Virus record (IMG/VR): IMGVR_UViG_3300009079_000128
Location: 1-23,594 of that record
Length of the DNA stretch: 23,594 nt
From: a virus
Strand: one strand, 5' to 3'
Both the position numbers and the translations under genes were made by a program. The first letter of the stretch is position 1. Each line of letters starts with the position of its first letter. The notes below the pieces were generated by a model. It was given only the letters and a program-made list of their open reading frames with translations, was not told the DNA's origin and did not search any database. Below are positions 1-7,962 of the stretch, one piece after another.

Positions 1-3
1 CAT
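1..3 (-). other. Probable start codon of the next gene (cut by window edge)
   Basis: The first three bases read ATG on the minus strand. The ATG is preceded by an A/T-rich leader containing ACAAT eight bases upstream, the same motif found before many other starts here, and by TATAAATA overlapping the stop of the upstream gene. Only the start codon is visible, so nothing can be said about the product. Confidence 0.35.
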
Positions 4-19
4 TTTGGTATATTGTGTT

Positions 20-27
20 TATTTATA
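20..27 (-). promoter_or_regulatory. Possible T4-type late promoter box TATAAATA
   Basis: TATAAATA is the classical T4 late promoter sequence. Here it overlaps the stop codon of the 615-residue gene and lies 16 bases before the ATG at 3-1, which leaves room for a short leader. The genome is AT-rich, so a chance match is quite possible. I see no gp55 or gp33 gene in this window to support a T4 late transcription system. Confidence 0.3.
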
Positions 28-1870
28 TATTCTTAATAAATTGATCGAAAGTCATAACAGATTTTGACTCTGCCAAAACACCCATACTGTCTTCTAATTT
101 AGACTTTAATTCACCATACATATTGTGTATCTCTTTAGGTGTTAGTTTCTTAAATAATTTCTCATCACCGTCTAACATTGCATTTCTAACTTGTGTTGCT
201 GATATATTTTTACCAGTTCTTGGAATTTCAAAAAGGCCAAAATCAGTTCTACAACCTAGATCTTCTCTATATTCTGGCTTATCAACTTGATATGAATAAG
301 TCTTAAGTCTATCGGAACCTGTTCCCCAAAGTACTGGTTCGTAACCATCAGCTCTCATTGTATTGAACATTAGATCAATTGCACCCCTATCAATAATGTA
401 AACTTTCTCAATAGGATATTTACCTTTAAGTTGGTTTAGCATTTGAAGTTGTGTTTCTTCATCATAAGGTCTTGAGAATGCATCCTCTTTTTTCTTAGTT
501 TTTGATTTAACTAAAAAGATAACTACTGGATAACCATTCTGTTTATTAATCGTTTCAACTACCTTAGCATGGCCTAGTGTAAATGGTTGGAATCTACCAA
601 CAAACATATTGACTGGTGTTTTGCCTTGTTCTGGGTATTTAACTGTAAGTCCTTCTAAAACTGGACTAACTTCATGTTGAAGTTTTTGGTTAACTAAATA
701 TGTTTTAAATGTCATAACGTCATTTTCATTTGTTTTTGCCATTACAATGCCTTCTATAGTTTCAACTATTTCATTGATTTGGTTCATCAAGTCAGTATTA
801 ATAATGTCTGTTTCTCTGGTTCTCTTCTTTCTAAAACTACCTAACGCAATTTTAAATAACTCAGCTAAAACTTTATTTTGAATTAATGATATTGTTTTTT
901 CATCTTTAATAAATGCACGATTAAGATCAAATCCTTTGTTGTCTGAGAAATCCGCTGAATCAAAATTAGCTCCAACATATTTAGAGGCATTTTTTTCAAT
1001 ATATGCGTTAAATATATTTGAGATTAATTCAATATATCTAAGATCTGACTCTTCTTCTAGTATTTCAATAGCCGATAGGTCATAGTTAGTAATAAATTCT
1101 ACTAGATCTAAAATTGAAATCTGATACATGTCAGATGGGCTTCTTTCCTCTTGTGGTTTTCTATCAAATCTCTCTAACTTAAAACTCTTGATATTTCTAC
1201 CTTCATAGAAATTGATTATTAATCCATCAATATCTTTATCTAGTGAAAAGTTTAATGCCGGAGTGTTAAGACCGTTATTAAATATGTTGTATATTGTTCT
1301 TGTAAATGACTGTGATTCGAACTTAGTTGTAAAGTCTTGATCAGACATATTTAGAAGCGCGATGAGGTCGTCCTTTTGATTAGACTGTAGTTTACCTTCA
1401 AATACAATTGGCGGTCTCTGAACGCCTAATTTGTCTGCCCATTTGTTTAGAACCTGTGGATCTCTAATTACTTTTTTAATTTGAGTAGGATCGTTTGGGT
1501 TTAATACTTGTATATGAGTTAGGATTAAGTGGTTTTTGGGTAGTGCATCATATTCAATGCTTACTGTTTTATTATCCAACATATAATCGAAACCGAATTT
1601 CCAATCTAATGGCATCTCTTCAGTAACTTCCTTTAATATTGTTGAAAAATATTTAATACCATTTTCATAGTATTTAACCATGGTCCTATCTACTCTATCC
1701 ATCTGATATTTAGAACCGCTTTTATAATAGTTAAAGCCTGTATTGGTTCTTTTGACATGAAATGAAGATGCTTGGATCTTTTCAGATACAACGCAGGTCA
1801 AGTCCAACATAGCCAAAAAGTCATTGGTATTAGTTGATTCAAAATATGTTCTTAAGTTTTGTAAAGCCAT
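23..1870 (-). CDS. Ligase-fold adenylation domain fused to NMN adenylyltransferase-like domain
   Basis: 615 residues. The N-terminal half looks like a nucleotidyltransferase of the DNA/RNA ligase fold: a motif I-like EKIQASSF with candidate nucleophile Lys31, a motif IV-like DIDGLIINF (213-221) and a motif V-like SFKLER (229-234). Motif I is divergent (KIQA instead of KxDG), so activity is uncertain. The C-terminal part (about 420-590) is a clear cytidylyltransferase-like domain of the NMN adenylyltransferase type: GRFQPFTLGH (425-434, a TxGH form of HxGH) and ISATQVR (556-562). Two capsid-targeting-like strings occur, MTFKTYLV at 386 and MTFDQFIKNI at the very C-terminus. The start follows an ACAATACAAC leader with no Shine-Dalgarno. 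It is the third gene of a run with the 428- and 497-residue proteins. The NMN adenylyltransferase fold is well supported; the ligase-like half is inference from motifs; substrate unknown. Confidence 0.8.
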   Translation of the reverse strand: MALQNLRTYFESTNTNDFLAMLDLTCVVSEKIQASSFHVKRTNTGFNYYKSGSKYQMDRVDRTMVKYYENGIKYFSTILKEVTEEMPLDWKFGFDYMLDNKTVSIEYDALPKNHLILTHIQVLNPNDPTQIKKVIRDPQVLNKWADKLGVQRPPIVFEGKLQSNQKDDLIALLNMSDQDFTTKFESQSFTRTIYNIFNNGLNTPALNFSLDKDIDGLIINFYEGRNIKSFKLERFDRKPQEERSPSDMYQISILDLVEFITNYDLSAIEILEEESDLRYIELISNIFNAYIEKNASKYVGANFDSADFSDNKGFDLNRAFIKDEKTISLIQNKVLAELFKIALGSFRKKRTRETDIINTDLMNQINEIVETIEGIVMAKTNENDVMTFKTYLVNQKLQHEVSPVLEGLTVKYPEQGKTPVNMFVGRFQPFTLGHAKVVETINKQNGYPVVIFLVKSKTKKKEDAFSRPYDEETQLQMLNQLKGKYPIEKVYIIDRGAIDLMFNTMRADGYEPVLWGTGSDRLKTYSYQVDKPEYREDLGCRTDFGLFEIPRTGKNISATQVRNAMLDGDEKLFKKLTPKEIHNMYGELKSKLEDSMGVLAESKSVMTFDQFIKNI

Positions 1871-1880
1871 GTTGTATTGT

Positions 1881-3167
1881 TTATCTTCCGTACTTAATAA
1901 TACCCATAAGCTGGTTGATTGCAGCGAATGTTCCTGTTAACTTAAACGTCTTACCTTTATAAACAAAGACAATTCCTTCAGTTGGCATAATTGAATCAAT
2001 TCCACCTATTCTTTCTAATCTAGCTAATTCAGCTTCAACTTTTTGTATCTGGTCGATTGATCCCCCTTTTTTAATTTTATCAGCTTCAGTTCTAATTTGA
2101 TTATGCAATCTTTGCATTTCAGCATCTGGTGAGGCAGCAACAAAATTACTAGCGTTTTTTAGAATAATAGAACCTAGTTCTAAGAATAAATCTTCAAACG
2201 GTCTAATATTCTCTTTGTATTTTTTAGCAACGTCTTCTTTATCGAACTTCTTAATAATAGCTGCTTTATCTTTTCCTAACTCTTTATCTAATGATCTTAA
2301 ATTTAGAGTCTTTTTATCACCATATGCCCATCTTAATAACAAACCTTCTTTGTGATCTTGTGTTAAATCTGGAAAATTTGAATCTATAGTTTCTCTCCAC
2401 CACATTTCATGATAGCGACTAACTTCATCAGCATCTGTCAAATTATATCTGTCTCGAAGCGCTTCAACTTGCTTAATGAATTTATTTTTATTTTCTTCAA
2501 AATTAAGGTCCTTGCCTAATTTAATTATTTGAGGTGGGATTATGGTAAATGTTTTACCGACATTTGCTTTAACAGACTCTAATGCTTTTGCTATTACTGA
2601 TGCAGGTTTATTATCTTCACCAATTATATTACCATTACCATCTGTCTTTTTTATACCATGAAATTGAATGATATCCCTATCATAATAGATTACGTTTGGA
2701 TTTTTAGAATAGATTAATTCCATATTCATCCAATTGAGTCCATTTTCAAATGTTTCTTCTTGAACCTTAGTTGGTAATTTGATTAACGCATTGGCTAAAT
2801 CTTCTGCTGCAAACTTAAACGTTTCCTCGACCATGGCCGATGCATGTCCGTCAAATTTTTGCTTAAATGTTTGAAGATCCATTGGTGTTATAAGCTCACC
2901 CTTATTACGAGCAAATTTAACTTCACCATCTTGGATAGTTGCAAATACATTTTGTCCATCTGTTTTTTCAGTCGCGTTTTCTTCAAAATTAAGTTCACCA
3001 CTTAAACCAGCCTCTATAAGAGCTTTAAAGTCTGCAAATGTTAATGACTTATCATCAAACGGGTGTGCCATGTGTCCGGCTGCCCCACCTTCTAAAATTA
3101 AAGCTTCTTTTATATTTGAATGTAATTTCTCAGTTACAAACTGTTCAAAATTATGGTAAATCTTCAT
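1881..3167 (-). CDS. ATP-dependent ligase-like nucleotidyltransferase with capsid-targeting-like N-terminus
   Basis: 428 residues. Ligase-superfamily motifs are visible: motif I EKTDG (67-71, candidate nucleophile Lys68), a motif III-like NWMNMELIY (145-153), motif IV EGIVF (397-401) and motif V KTFKLTG (406-412). About 240 residues separate motif III from motif IV, more than in typical small RNA ligases, so there is probably an inserted helical domain. The conserved-looking GGAAGHMAHPFDD (27-39) resembles an uncharacterised phage family that I believe is DUF6267; that name is from memory. The N-terminus MKIYHNFEQFVTE resembles the T4 capsid-targeting sequence, which suggests packaging in the head. 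It lies 10 bases upstream of the ligase/NMN adenylyltransferase gene. The start is preceded directly by ACAAT, with no Shine-Dalgarno. Whether it joins RNA or DNA cannot be told. Confidence 0.72.
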   Translation of the reverse strand: MKIYHNFEQFVTEKLHSNIKEALILEGGAAGHMAHPFDDKSLTFADFKALIEAGLSGELNFEENATEKTDGQNVFATIQDGEVKFARNKGELITPMDLQTFKQKFDGHASAMVEETFKFAAEDLANALIKLPTKVQEETFENGLNWMNMELIYSKNPNVIYYDRDIIQFHGIKKTDGNGNIIGEDNKPASVIAKALESVKANVGKTFTIIPPQIIKLGKDLNFEENKNKFIKQVEALRDRYNLTDADEVSRYHEMWWRETIDSNFPDLTQDHKEGLLLRWAYGDKKTLNLRSLDKELGKDKAAIIKKFDKEDVAKKYKENIRPFEDLFLELGSIILKNASNFVAASPDAEMQRLHNQIRTEADKIKKGGSIDQIQKVEAELARLERIGGIDSIMPTEGIVFVYKGKTFKLTGTFAAINQLMGIIKYGR

Positions 3168-3191
3168 ATTGTATATATTGTAATTTAATTA

Positions 3192-4685
3192 TTAGCCTAA
3201 TGAGCTGGTTAACATACCAACTGCTATGCCATAATCACCTTTAGCTTTAGCTAAGATACCGTCGATAACCTGTTTTGCTTTAGCCTCATCAAATTTATCA
3301 CCGAATGCTTTTTGTAAAACTGTAATTGCATATTCGTTAAATTCTTCATCAGAGTTAACTTCAGCTTCGTTTACTTTAGATTCTTCAATGTATTCAGCTA
3401 GATCTGGATCAGCCCATCCTAATTCTTCATCAGCTAAAACAGCTTCAAGATCTTTTCTTTTACCTTGCATTGTAATAACTGGAGTACCACCGCCCGGTCC
3501 ATCCATTTTCTTATCAATAATTTCAACTTTATTCTTCTTTAAGAATTTTAAGAAGTCTTTATCGTCCGGATTCATTGCATCCATCTCAACAGTTGCTTCA
3601 CATAAAATATCAGTGTTTTCAATAACAAGACTTTCGTTAAAGAATCCATTAAATGCATTCAATAAAGATTGACCCATTGCTTCTTGTTTGATTTGCTCTA
3701 AGTATAATGCAGTACCTTCAACGATACCAATACCCGACCATCCAGATGCGTTAGCAATATCAGAATAGTATTTGTCTAAAACTCTCTTAACCGTAGTTGC
3801 ACCGATCTTAATAAAGTGGTTACCTAAACCTGGCATTTTAACTTCAAAAGTACTAATAGAACCTTTAATATTTTTAGAGATTACAAATCCTTCTCTAGAG
3901 AAGTTAGCATCTTCCATTGCATTTTCAAATAAGTACTTAATACATCCCAATACTGATTCATTTGACATTGCACCCAAGTCAGTTAGTTTTTTTGCAAACA
4001 AGTTATTGTAAACTGTAACAACTTTCTTAGCATCTCTTTTAAATTGTACTGCAATAGCTTCATTTACAGAAACTGAAACAGATTCAAACGCTGGTACCAA
4101 TTCATCGTAACCGTTACCGTAAATATCTGCCATTAACCATTCTTTGTTAGCTTCGTCCCAAAGATAAACAAATTCAGCACCTCCGCCATCAGCTACATTT
4201 CTTAAATATTTTGAAATGTTTGATATATTACCTGTAGATGGTTTGCCACCATCTCCGTAAAAATTCATCTTATCAATATTATCTTCTAGACCAGAATTAT
4301 CACCCTTTGCGATAACAGCATCAACTGCTTTTGCGTTTTTAAAAGATTTCTTAATAATAGGTAACATGTTTTCTGGATAAGAATCGTAATGTGTATAAAC
4401 TGAAGTGATATTACCTTTCTTGTCAATTTTACCAAATTGGCCTCTTGTGCCTTCTTCGATAAGTGTAAGTGCTTCATTAATTTCAGCACCTCTTAGTCTA
4501 TTAAAAAATTCTGATCTTTGTTCTTCTGTCAACTCTTTGATTGAAGTTACTTTAAATTCAGATAACAACGCTTTGAAAGCCTCTGCTTCATTAGTTCTTT
4601 TTGTGATCTTTTCTTCTTCTAAGTGTCTAGTTTGAGAAATCTTTACTTCAGTAGCAAATTGATCAAATGATTTTAACTTTTGCAT
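3192..4685 (-). CDS. Unknown 497-residue protein with capsid-targeting-like N-terminus
   Basis: I do not recognise a family. The N-terminus MQKLKSFDQFATE matches the pattern seen in the neighbouring 428- and 122-residue proteins and resembles the T4 capsid-targeting tag. The first 60 residues are charged and probably helical. The middle is a mixed soluble sequence, with GNHFIKIGATTVKRVLDKYY near 305. Around 395-405 there is a Gly-rich turn (DGPGGGTPVITMQGKRKDLE), followed by an acidic stretch (WADPDLAEYIEESK), and the C-terminus is Ala/Lys-rich. No signal peptide or membrane segment is seen. Its position between uvsW and two nucleotidyltransferases, together with the tag, suggests an internal head protein or prohead component; this is inference. 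The leader is AAAACAATAATATG. Confidence 0.8.
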   Translation of the reverse strand: MQKLKSFDQFATEVKISQTRHLEEEKITKRTNEAEAFKALLSEFKVTSIKELTEEQRSEFFNRLRGAEINEALTLIEEGTRGQFGKIDKKGNITSVYTHYDSYPENMLPIIKKSFKNAKAVDAVIAKGDNSGLEDNIDKMNFYGDGGKPSTGNISNISKYLRNVADGGGAEFVYLWDEANKEWLMADIYGNGYDELVPAFESVSVSVNEAIAVQFKRDAKKVVTVYNNLFAKKLTDLGAMSNESVLGCIKYLFENAMEDANFSREGFVISKNIKGSISTFEVKMPGLGNHFIKIGATTVKRVLDKYYSDIANASGWSGIGIVEGTALYLEQIKQEAMGQSLLNAFNGFFNESLVIENTDILCEATVEMDAMNPDDKDFLKFLKKNKVEIIDKKMDGPGGGTPVITMQGKRKDLEAVLADEELGWADPDLAEYIEESKVNEAEVNSDEEFNEYAITVLQKAFGDKFDEAKAKQVIDGILAKAKGDYGIAVGMLTSSLG

Positions 4686-4718
4686 ATTATTGTTTTATTT
4701 TTATATGTTATTATTTTA

Positions 4719-6227
4719 TTATATATCTCCTTCAAAATCGACATTTTTAATATCGTATTTGAACTTCTGTTCTCTATAGATGCGTTGGCGCTCTTTTGCA
4801 TGTCGCATTAAATAATTATCCCAGTCCTGGGAAGATAGATCATCTACAAAATCAATAATATTAACAGAGTCCTTTGAGCTATGTTGTCTTAGACCTCTAC
4901 CAATCGATTGTCTAATTATAACTTCCGATTTAAACGATTCAGTAAAGAATATGTTGTGTATTTTCTTAATCGAGATACCTGTAGAGAAGGTGCCATATGA
5001 CGCGACGATAACGACATCTTCACCTGCTTCCATTTTTTTCTTATGTTCTTCGCGAATATCTTGATCAATACCCCCATCAACGTAGTAGACTGTTTTATCA
5101 CTTTCCCTGCGAAGTTTTTCATATATCTTTTTGCCATGTTCAATACGATGGAAAAGGACGAGACTATTACCCCGTACTCTGGAAATAATACTAGTAATAA
5201 AGTTAAGGCGGCCTGGTGAATTGATAACATAATTCTGCTCAAACTTAAAAACATCTTTGCTTTCATATCTGTTTTGTGACATTTCTCTAAACGCATCTTT
5301 AGTTGATTGCGGAGCATAGTCCATTTTTATAATTTTTACTTTACACCCTGCAATGTGGCCCTCATTTTGTAGATAGTTTGCACTAATCTCTGTGATTAAT
5401 GGACCAGTGTATGCCATAAGTGTTAGTCTATCTAATGTACCTTCTTTTGGTATAGTACCAGATAAACCGTACTTGTATTCTGCATTAACACATTTTTGTA
5501 GGATGGTTTTAATAGAGGCTGATTTTGCCTTGTGCGTTTCATCTACAATAACTGCGTCAAATTGCTCGAAGTATGCCTTTTCTTTTTTAACAAGAGATTG
5601 ATATGTACCAATAATAACATTTCTACCTGGCCTAATTTTTTGACCACTATAAATTTGTTGTACTTTAATATCTATTGCATTTCTGTAATTATAATCTAGG
5701 AAATCTTCACTAGCTTGTACAACCAAAGAAACGTTAGGTACAATGAATAGTATTTTTCCTGCCTTTTGCTTTTCTAGTAGATACGCAACTGTTAAAAAAG
5801 AGATGAGGGTTTTACCGGCAGAAGTTGCCAATTCACTTAAACATCTTTTAAATTTTAGAATATTAAATGCTGCCTCGATTTGATAGTCTCTTGGGGTAAT
5901 TTCTGATTTTTCAAAGAAATCAATTGCCCATTCGGTAAACTTTTCTTGATTAATATTGGTATCGAATATTTCTGTAATACCTTCAAGTTTAAACTCAAAT
6001 TTATAGTCCTTACATATACCCATGACTTCTCTCCATAGACCGGAAGGAATCCACTTATCATCTTTAATATAGGAAACATAGCCGTCCCACAACCCTTTTT
6101 TAACTAAGGGGTTGAAACGCCATGACTCAATCCTCTTATTAAGAGAAATATTGAGTTGTTCTAATTCTAATTCAGTTGCTGCATCAATACGAAGCAACTG
6201 TTTGTTTTCAGTTAAACTAAGCTCCAC
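4719..6227 (-). CDS. uvsW: UvsW-type DNA/RNA helicase
   Basis: 502 residues, almost the length of T4 UvsW. This superfamily 2 helicase remodels branched DNA, drives branch migration and unwinds R-loops; in T4 it switches replication from origin-dependent to recombination-dependent. Motifs: RDYQIEA (113-119), Walker A ATSAGKT (134-140), DETH box (229-232), SGT (256-258), motif IV-like VLFHRIEHG and motif VI QSIGRGLRQ (440-448). The small N-terminal substrate-recognition domain is present (RFNP at 37-40, then GLWDG), at the same distance from the start as in T4. The start is GTG; an ATG overlaps it in another frame but stops after five codons, and an in-frame stop lies just upstream. It follows uvsY by 25 bases. 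Confidence 0.95.
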   Translation of the reverse strand: MELSLTENKQLLRIDAATELELEQLNISLNKRIESWRFNPLVKKGLWDGYVSYIKDDKWIPSGLWREVMGICKDYKFEFKLEGITEIFDTNINQEKFTEWAIDFFEKSEITPRDYQIEAAFNILKFKRCLSELATSAGKTLISFLTVAYLLEKQKAGKILFIVPNVSLVVQASEDFLDYNYRNAIDIKVQQIYSGQKIRPGRNVIIGTYQSLVKKEKAYFEQFDAVIVDETHKAKSASIKTILQKCVNAEYKYGLSGTIPKEGTLDRLTLMAYTGPLITEISANYLQNEGHIAGCKVKIIKMDYAPQSTKDAFREMSQNRYESKDVFKFEQNYVINSPGRLNFITSIISRVRGNSLVLFHRIEHGKKIYEKLRRESDKTVYYVDGGIDQDIREEHKKKMEAGEDVVIVASYGTFSTGISIKKIHNIFFTESFKSEVIIRQSIGRGLRQHSSKDSVNIIDFVDDLSSQDWDNYLMRHAKERQRIYREQKFKYDIKNVDFEGDI

Positions 6228-6252
6228 ATTGTTAGAGCATTTTTATTTTTCG

Positions 6253-6675
6253 TTATAGATCTTTTAATGCAAGTCTATTACGAATGGCAAAGCCCATATT
6301 ATCTAGGGTTTTAACCGAGTCTCTAAAGAATTCCACTTGGTTTTCTAAATGAGATAGTATCATATTTTCGTCGGCGAGGTCAGTTTCAATAAACTTCTCT
6401 TTTTGTTTTTCGCCTAACTTGTAATCGTATTCATAATATCTGATATACGCTTCGCGGTATCTGACATTAACTTTATTCTTTTGTTCCTTAACTTTCATGT
6501 TTAAGTACGATATCTGCTCGACCAATGATTGGCGAGAAGAAAGAACTTCAGCAATAGTTTCTTCCATGGTATTTAAGTTTCTTAAACTTTGAGATAGTCC
6601 TTTAATAATATCGGTCCACTCTGTTCTTTGACTACTTAATTTCCTATCTAATGCTAATATATTCTCTTTGCTCAT
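6253..6675 (-). CDS. uvsY: UvsY-like recombination mediator
   Basis: 140 residues (T4 UvsY has 137). UvsY loads the UvsX recombinase onto gp32-covered single-stranded DNA. The sequence is mostly helical and highly charged, with no membrane segment. The C-terminal part FFRDSVKTLDNMGFAIRN (116-133) resembles the T4 C-terminus, where a helix ends in a similar RGFAIKHI string. The basic middle KVNVRYREAYIRYY (68-81) corresponds to the T4 region that contacts DNA. Its place directly before uvsW also fits T4, where uvsY and uvsW are near neighbours. The ATG lies one base after the stop of the 73-residue gene, so translation is probably coupled. Identity rests on remembered similarity plus context. 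Confidence 0.85.
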   Translation of the reverse strand: MSKENILALDRKLSSQRTEWTDIIKGLSQSLRNLNTMEETIAEVLSSRQSLVEQISYLNMKVKEQKNKVNVRYREAYIRYYEYDYKLGEKQKEKFIETDLADENMILSHLENQVEFFRDSVKTLDNMGFAIRNRLALKDL

Positions 6676-6676
6676 A

Positions 6677-6898
6677 CTAAAATAATGATTTCTTGTTAGG
6701 ATCTGGTTTAATAAACTTAGAGATTATTTGTCTCTTTTTAAATTTAGGTTTTGGAAACTCTATGTCTGGTGAATTAACAGTAAGATCTAATGGTTGAAAA
6801 TCAATTAAGAGTTTCATACCTTTAAATCTATCACTATCTCTTTGAAAATCGTCTAAGTTGTCTTCAACCATATTACTAATATCTTCTATACGTACCAT
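6677..6898 (-). CDS. Small unknown protein (73 residues)
   Basis: Not recognised. The N-terminal third is acidic (EDISNMVEDNLDDF) and the C-terminal third is basic and proline-containing (FPKPKFKKRQIISKFIKPDP). There is no cysteine and no membrane segment. The gene overlaps the primase gene by 13 bases and is separated from uvsY by one base, so it is very likely co-translated with replication proteins. The split charge suggests a small adaptor for DNA or protein, but no function can be assigned. Confidence 0.65.
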   Translation of the reverse strand: MVRIEDISNMVEDNLDDFQRDSDRFKGMKLLIDFQPLDLTVNSPDIEFPKPKFKKRQIISKFIKPDPNKKSLF

Positions 6899-7962
6899 AG
6901 ATCCAATTGACTTGAGGTGAAATATTGATCGATCTTTTTGTGAGCGTCGATTTTAAGCTCAAAACATTTCAATATTAAGTCATTTAAATCTTTAATATTA
7001 TATGTATCTAGCTTATTTTCCTTGAGAAATTTAGACCACATAAATACTGGTCGGCCTTTCTTGAGCTTCTCGGCCATCTTCTTTTTACCTGTTACATCAT
7101 TATCAAACATGTACCTAACTGTTGGTATCTCATCAAAATCATCTGTTGATCTACCAGCGGTTGCTAACGCCAGTGAGTTAGTCATAAACTTAGCATCTAA
7201 TGGACCCTCAAACATTGTAATAGGCCTCTGAAAGTTTAATTGCATAATACCAAATAACGTAGATATCTTAGTCAAGTTATTTAACTCATCGTTTGTCATA
7301 TCTAGTGGTTTACCCATCTCTTCATAAATCTTAGGCAAATCATATGTTAGGTATCTTTGACCATAGCCTTTCATTCTACGTGTTTGTGCACCTATAATTT
7401 TATTATCAGTACTAAAGTTTAATATCCATAAACGATGCTCCCTTTCTGAATAAAGAAAATCATCTACTCTATTGTGTAGCAATCTTGCCTTTAATTGAAA
7501 CCATATCCAGTCACCTGGTACTATTGGTTTTGCCTTAAAATGTTTTTTAAAATCATCAATATCAATTGCTAAATCATGGATCTCTGCAAGACCTTGGTGT
7601 TTTAGAACTGATTCAGGGTTTACCTGTATCTTATTTTGTTGAATATAGTCAATAACTAAAAAAGAGTCATCACTATTAGACATTTTAATGTCGTGATCCT
7701 TTAAAAAAGTATAAAGATTGGTGTGGTGGTTGCAGTTATAGCAATGGTATTGTAATGTGTCCCAGAATATATTACCACGTTTAGCAGTATCATCTTTGTG
7801 GGAATCGCCACAATAGGGACATGCAAGGGTTATTCGCCCATGCATGTCCTTTAGTAGCTTCTTGTTAGGTTCGGGATGTTTTTGGGATACTACTTCTTTA
7901 AGTGCGTATCTTATTTTATCCTTTAACTCTTCAGTAAGTTGTATATTAGATGTCGAGGTCAT
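6886..7962 (-). CDS. 61: DNA primase, T4 gp61 type
   Basis: 358 residues (T4 gp61 has 342). Primase synthesises RNA primers for the lagging strand together with the gp41 helicase. The N-terminal zinc-binding domain is complete: CPYC at 48-51 and CYNC at 74-77. A TOPRIM catalytic core follows, with FEGPLDA (251-257, Glu252) and the acidic motif FDNDVTG (286-292). A basic segment RRMKGYGQRY (195-204) lies between them, as in DnaG-type primases. The start ATG lies inside the end of gene 32 (17-base overlap), which suggests translational coupling. A gp41 helicase gene is not in the window. Confidence 0.93.
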   Translation of the reverse strand: MTSTSNIQLTEELKDKIRYALKEVVSQKHPEPNKKLLKDMHGRITLACPYCGDSHKDDTAKRGNIFWDTLQYHCYNCNHHTNLYTFLKDHDIKMSNSDDSFLVIDYIQQNKIQVNPESVLKHQGLAEIHDLAIDIDDFKKHFKAKPIVPGDWIWFQLKARLLHNRVDDFLYSEREHRLWILNFSTDNKIIGAQTRRMKGYGQRYLTYDLPKIYEEMGKPLDMTNDELNNLTKISTLFGIMQLNFQRPITMFEGPLDAKFMTNSLALATAGRSTDDFDEIPTVRYMFDNDVTGKKKMAEKLKKGRPVFMWSKFLKENKLDTYNIKDLNDLILKCFELKIDAHKKIDQYFTSSQLDLWYV

